Shown here piece by piece: positions 43,271-46,806 of a stretch of DNA of 46,806 bases (position 1 is its first letter; each line of letters opens with the position of its first letter). The position numbers and the translations under genes were made by a program. The stretch is from an uncultured Clostridia bacterium (GTDB lineage: Bacteria > Bacillota > Clostridia > Christensenellales > UBA1242). The notes below the pieces were generated by a model that did not search any database, was not told the DNA's origin, and saw nothing but the letters and a program-made list of their open reading frames with translations. The DNA lies in the NCBI GenBank assembly GCA_946484195.1, contig CAMLSW010000003.1:1-46806 (forward strand), written 5' to 3'.

Positions 43271-45103
43271 ATGGGAAAAATTATTGGAATTGACTTAGGA
43301 ACAACTAACTCGTGTGTAGCTGTTATGGAAGGCGGAAAACCAACCGTTATTGCCAACGCTGAGGGAGACCGTACTACACCTTCAGTTGTGGCATATACTA
43401 AAGAAGGAGAGAGACTTGTAGGTAAAGTTGCTAAGCGTCAAGCTATTGTAAATGCCGAAAACACCGTTCAGTCAATCAAACGTGAGATGGGTACCAACTA
43501 CAAAGTAAAGCTCAACGGCAAAGAGTACACACCTCAAGAGATTTCAGCAATGATACTTTCAAAGTTGAAAGCTGATGCAGAAAGTTATTTAGGGGGAGCA
43601 GTAACTCAAGCGGTTATTACAGTACCTGCTTACTTTAATGACTCTCAACGTCAAGCCACAAAGGATGCTGGTAAGATTGCCGGACTTGAAGTGCTTAGAA
43701 TTATCAATGAGCCGACAGCCGCAGCTTTAGCATATGGTCTTGACAAAGGCGAAAATGCCAACCAAAAAATATTAGTTTATGACCTTGGTGGTGGTACATT
43801 TGATGTATCTATTCTAGAAATAGGTGATGGCGTATTTGAAGTTCTTTCAACAAATGGTAATACAAGACTTGGCGGTGATGACTTTGATAATAGAATAATA
43901 GATCTTTTAGTTGAAGAATTTAAGAAGACAAACAATATTGACCTTTCAACCGATAAACTCGCAATGCAAAGACTCAAAGAGGCTGCAGAAAAGGCTAAGA
44001 TTGACCTTTCAGCAACTCCAAAGACTACAATTTCATTGCCATTCATCTCTGCTGATGCAACCGGTCCTAAACATATGGAGTATGAACTTACTCGTGCTAA
44101 ATTTGACTCGCTCACTGAAGACCTTGTAAAAGAGACCATAGACTGCACAGTAAGGGCTCTTGCAGATGCCAAACTTGACAAAAATCAAATAGACAAGGTT
44201 ATTTTGGTAGGTGGCTCAACTCGTATTCCAGCCGTTCAAGAAGCTGTTAAAAACTTTACAGGCAAAGATCCATATAAGGGTATCAACCCAGATGAATGTG
44301 TTGCTGTAGGTGCTGCAATTCAAGCAGGTGTACTTGGCGGAGAAGTTAAAGACGTTCTTCTTCTTGATGTAACTCCACTTTCTCTTGGTATTGAAACTTT
44401 AGGTGGTGTATTTACTAAACTTATTGAAAGAAATACAACTATACCAACAAGAAAATCTCAAGTTTTCTCTACCGCTGTAGACAATCAACCAGGTGTTGAT
44501 ATTCACGTACTACAAGGTGAGCGTGAGTTTGCAAATCAAAACAAAACTCTTGGAAGATTCCAACTTACCGATATTCCACCAGCACCAAGAGGTGTTCCAC
44601 AAATTGAAGTTACCTTTGATATAGATGCGAACGGCATCGTTAAGGTATCTGCTAAAGACCTTGGAACTAACAAAGAGCAAAACATTACAATCACCGCATC
44701 TTCAAACCTCAAGGAAGAGGATATTGAAAAGGCAATTAAAGAGGCGGAGGCTCACGCAGAGGAAGATAAGAAGCGTAAAGAGCTTGTAGAGACCAAGAAC
44801 CAAGGCGACAATCTTGTATACGGTCTTGAAAAGATGATTAAAGAGAATGGCGACAAACTTCAAGAAGAGGATAAGAAAAAGCTCGAAGAGGCTATTGAAA
44901 AAGCCAAAACTGATATGGCAAGCGAAGATATCGAAGTTGTCAAGAAGGCTATTGATGAACTTACCAATGTTTCAAACGGAATAGTAAGCAAGATGTATCA
45001 ATCAGCAAACCCTAACGGCAATAGTGATACTAATGCCAATGGAAATGGTGGCAGCGGAGATAATGGCGACCCTGAAGTTGTTGTAGATGATGACAATAAA
45101 TAG
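43271..45103 (+). CDS. dnaK: Chaperone DnaK (Hsp70)
   Basis: ATP-driven cytoplasmic chaperone, 610 residues. It has [17 protein letters not shown] at the start, [44 protein letters not shown], the interdomain linker [16 protein letters not shown], and a Gly/Asn-rich tail ending in acidic [19 protein letters not shown], four bases after grpE. Confidence 0.98.
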   Translation: MGKIIGIDLGTTNSCVAVMEGGKPTVIANAEGDRTTPSVVAYTKEGERLVGKVAKRQAIVNAENTVQSIKREMGTNYKVKLNGKEYTPQEISAMILSKLKADAESYLGGAVTQAVITVPAYFNDSQRQATKDAGKIAGLEVLRIINEPTAAALAYGLDKGENANQKILVYDLGGGTFDVSILEIGDGVFEVLSTNGNTRLGGDDFDNRIIDLLVEEFKKTNNIDLSTDKLAMQRLKEAAEKAKIDLSATPKTTISLPFISADATGPKHMEYELTRAKFDSLTEDLVKETIDCTVRALADAKLDKNQIDKVILVGGSTRIPAVQEAVKNFTGKDPYKGINPDECVAVGAAIQAGVLGGEVKDVLLLDVTPLSLGIETLGGVFTKLIERNTTIPTRKSQVFSTAVDNQPGVDIHVLQGEREFANQNKTLGRFQLTDIPPAPRGVPQIEVTFDIDANGIVKVSAKDLGTNKEQNITITASSNLKEEDIEKAIKEAEAHAEEDKKRKELVETKNQGDNLVYGLEKMIKENGDKLQEEDKKKLEEAIEKAKTDMASEDIEVVKKAIDELTNVSNGIVSKMYQSANPNGNSDTNANGNGGSGDNGDPEVVVDDDNK

Positions 45104-45151
45104 TACTCAAATTTTAACTTGACCGAATAATATTGTTTTTTGGAAGGAAAA

Positions 45152-45493
45152 ATGAAGACAAAAAGTATCGATTATTTAGGCAAAGGTGTGCTTGTAAAAA
45201 TAGACCGACCGCTAGGATGCAAGCACCCTAAGCACAACTTCTATTACCCTGTAAACTATGGCTATATTCCTGGCACAATTTCTGGTGACGGCGAAGAGCT
45301 TGATGCCTATGTGCTTGGAGAATTTAAGCCACTTGAAGAGTTTAGAGGGCAGGTGAAGGCTATTATTCATAGAACAAATGATGACGATGATAAACTTGTT
45401 GTTATGGATAAGGACAAAAATTATACCGATGAGCAGATAAGGGCTTTGACAGAATTTCAAGAACAATATTTCGAAAGTGAGATAATAAGATAA
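45152..45493 (+). CDS. Short inorganic pyrophosphatase-like protein
   Basis: 113 residues, similar to the core of family I soluble pyrophosphatase: IDRPLGCKHPKHNFYYPVNYGYIPGT, then GDGEELDAYVLG where enzymes have DGDPxD, and IIHRTNDDDDKLVV. It is about 60 residues shorter than the E. coli enzyme, and the middle Asp of the metal motif is Glu, so activity is uncertain. The ATG at 45152 follows GGAAGGA. Its place between dnaK and dnaJ is unusual; it may be a heat-shock passenger. Confidence 0.8.
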   Translation: MKTKSIDYLGKGVLVKIDRPLGCKHPKHNFYYPVNYGYIPGTISGDGEELDAYVLGEFKPLEEFRGQVKAIIHRTNDDDDKLVVMDKDKNYTDEQIRALTEFQEQYFESEIIR

Positions 45494-45518
45494 TATAATT
45501 ATAAAAAGTGAGTAATAT

Positions 45519-46637
45519 ATGGCAAACAAAGACTATTATTCAGTCCTTGGAGTTGACAAAGGGGCGAGTGATGATGAAATAAAGTCTGCATATCGTAGAC
45601 TTGCAAAGAAATATCACCCAGACCTCAATAAAACTCCAGAGGCGGCTGAAAAATTTAAGGATATAAATGAGGCGTATGAGGTATTAGGTGACCCTAAGAA
45701 GAGAGCAAATTACGACCAGTTCGGTTCTGCAGATGGCAATCCTTTTGGAGCAGGTGGCAACGCTGGTGGTGGTTTTAGCGAATTCTTTGGCGGTGGTGGT
45801 GGCTTTTCTGATATCTTTTCTGATATTTTCTCTGCTTTTGGTGGCGGAAGAAGCGAAAAGGCGAGGGTAAAAGGTCAAGATATAAATATCGCAGTAAACT
45901 TGACTTTTACTGAAGCTTGCTTTGGCGTAACCAAAAACATTACAATTGGAAGACTTGAAAAATGCTCTGCCTGCAAAGGTAGCGGTGCAAAGGATGGTAA
46001 AGAGTTTTCCGTGTGTCCTGAATGTAATGGAAGTGGCAGGGTAAGGTATCAACAGAACACCCTCTTTGGAACGACCATAAGAGAGGCTGGCTGTCCAAAA
46101 TGTAATGGTAGCGGAAAGATAATTAAAGAAAAGTGTAGTGTCTGCAATGGAAAAGGCGTTCAAAAGGTCAACAAGACCATTCAAGTTAAATTCCCTGCAG
46201 GTATAGACAACGGGCAAACGCTAAAGATGAGAGGGGAAGGCAATTCTCCTGCCGGCAACGGCGTAAATGGCGACCTTAATATTAAGATTACAGTAAGTCC
46301 TCATAAGATTTTGGTCAGAAAAGGTAATGACCTCTATCTTGACTTGTACTTGCCATTTACAACAACATTGCTTGGAGGTAAGGTTGAAATTCCAACCCTT
46401 GAAGGTAGTTACACTTTGACAATACCAGAGCTTACAGCAAGTGGTACTGTTATGAGGCTTAAAAACAAGGGCGTGAAGGAGCTTAACCGCGAATCTCGTG
46501 GTGACCTTCTTGTTACCATTAAGGCAGAAACTCCAAAGAGCCTTGATAAACAGACAAAAGCAAAATTAAATGAGCTTGCCGAAATGATTGGCGACAACTC
46601 TTATATAAAATATAATAATTTTTTAAAAAATAAATAA
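45519..46637 (+). CDS. dnaJ: Co-chaperone DnaJ (Hsp40)
   Basis: Stimulates DnaK ATPase and delivers substrates. 372 residues: J domain with HPD (res 33-35), Gly/Phe-rich linker, four zinc motifs [24 protein letters not shown] and CSVCNGKG, and the C-terminal substrate domain. SD AAAGTGAG, weak. Last gene of the operon. Confidence 0.97.
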   Translation: MANKDYYSVLGVDKGASDDEIKSAYRRLAKKYHPDLNKTPEAAEKFKDINEAYEVLGDPKKRANYDQFGSADGNPFGAGGNAGGGFSEFFGGGGGFSDIFSDIFSAFGGGRSEKARVKGQDINIAVNLTFTEACFGVTKNITIGRLEKCSACKGSGAKDGKEFSVCPECNGSGRVRYQQNTLFGTTIREAGCPKCNGSGKIIKEKCSVCNGKGVQKVNKTIQVKFPAGIDNGQTLKMRGEGNSPAGNGVNGDLNIKITVSPHKILVRKGNDLYLDLYLPFTTTLLGGKVEIPTLEGSYTLTIPELTASGTVMRLKNKGVKELNRESRGDLLVTIKAETPKSLDKQTKAKLNELAEMIGDNSYIKYNNFLKNK

Positions 46638-46744
46638 AAATTAAGCTTTTAACGATAAATTTTAAAAAATATTTACAAATTATGAATAAAAAACATAATT
46701 TGGCTAATAATATAATTGCTTTTAAACTCAAATAAACTTCTTTT

Positions 46745-46780
46745 AAAAAATATCTGACAAGTCGAGGTCAGATATTTTTT
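46745..46780 (+). terminator. Intrinsic terminator of the hrcA-dnaJ operon
   Basis: Perfect 14-bp stem AAAAAATATCTGAC / GTCAGATATTTTTT, loop AAGTCGAG. Confidence 0.92.
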
Positions 46781-46806
46781 ATTTGTTATAAATTTAAAAT
46801 ATTTTT

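Noticed and set aside
43777..44181. 134-codon frame antisense to dnaK
   Set aside because: Typical codon-bias shadow opposite a highly conserved gene; no SD or promoter.

Overview
The window looks like chromosome of an AT-rich, endospore-forming Clostridia-type Firmicute, probably an uncultured gut lineage (the lineage is inference). The evidence is the gene set itself: ftsA-like, ftsZ, spoIIGA, sigE and sigG in the order used by spore formers; a MurE with the meso-diaminopimelate motif DNPR; an L27 made with the Firmicute N-terminal extension beside its protease Prp; and a HrcA/CIRCE heat-shock operon. No transposase, integrase, CRISPR array, tRNA or rRNA gene was seen.

Layout. 106-13253 is a fragmented division and cell-wall cluster: ddl, murE, mraY-murD-ftsW, murA-ftsQ, an ftsA-like gene and ftsZ. 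A small secreted-protein gene sits inside it, and murF, murG, murC, murB, ftsL and ftsI are absent. 13427-16174 holds the sporulation genes spoIIGA-sigE and sigG. 16175-17584 is a long gene-free stretch: an array of palindromic repeats followed by a strong promoter and a large structured RNA. 17585-23021 is the str operon (rpsL, rpsG, fusA, an unknown gene, tuf), with a 153-bp tandem repeat between rpsG and fusA. 23479-26615 carries a second secreted protein, sepF, lspA and rluD. 26912-28127 is a minus-strand island: two duplicated PH-domain-like genes and a tiny Cys-rich protein. 28497-32813 encodes a 1438-residue surface protein. 33240-34763 holds rplU-prp-rpmA and a PRC-barrel gene, followed by nrdR on the minus strand, then feoA and feoB. 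38738-41268 is a two-gene unit for a GT80 sialyltransferase-like lipoprotein and a polytopic membrane protein. 41521-46637 is hrcA-grpE-dnaK, a small pyrophosphatase-like gene, and dnaJ.

How it fits together. The cell-wall, division and sporulation genes are conventional, but operon ends and surface-gene promoters are decorated with unusual DNA. At least 13 copies of a roughly 60-bp element, each headed by a short hairpin, lie in four intergenic arrays. Hairpin arms change sequence but stay complementary, and some copies abut or supply stop codons. Three larger elements are built as three hairpins inside one closing stem (17275, 37903, 38290).

The most interesting candidate system is regulatory. 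A 145-bp segment, 144/145 identical, is duplicated upstream of a secreted-protein gene (3303-3447) and of the sialyltransferase-like lipoprotein gene (38576-38720). It contains a sigma-A-type promoter whose 17-bp spacer holds a run of nine G (first copy) or G7-A-G (second copy), followed by a perfect 17-bp-arm palindrome over the transcription start. This resembles a phase-variable promoter. Five promoters of envelope genes share the string TAAAATAGGG. Other notable features are a GrpE with a 28-cysteine metallothionein-like N-terminus, an unknown gene coupled to EF-G, and a promoter-to-terminator RNA of about 480 nt ahead of rpsL.
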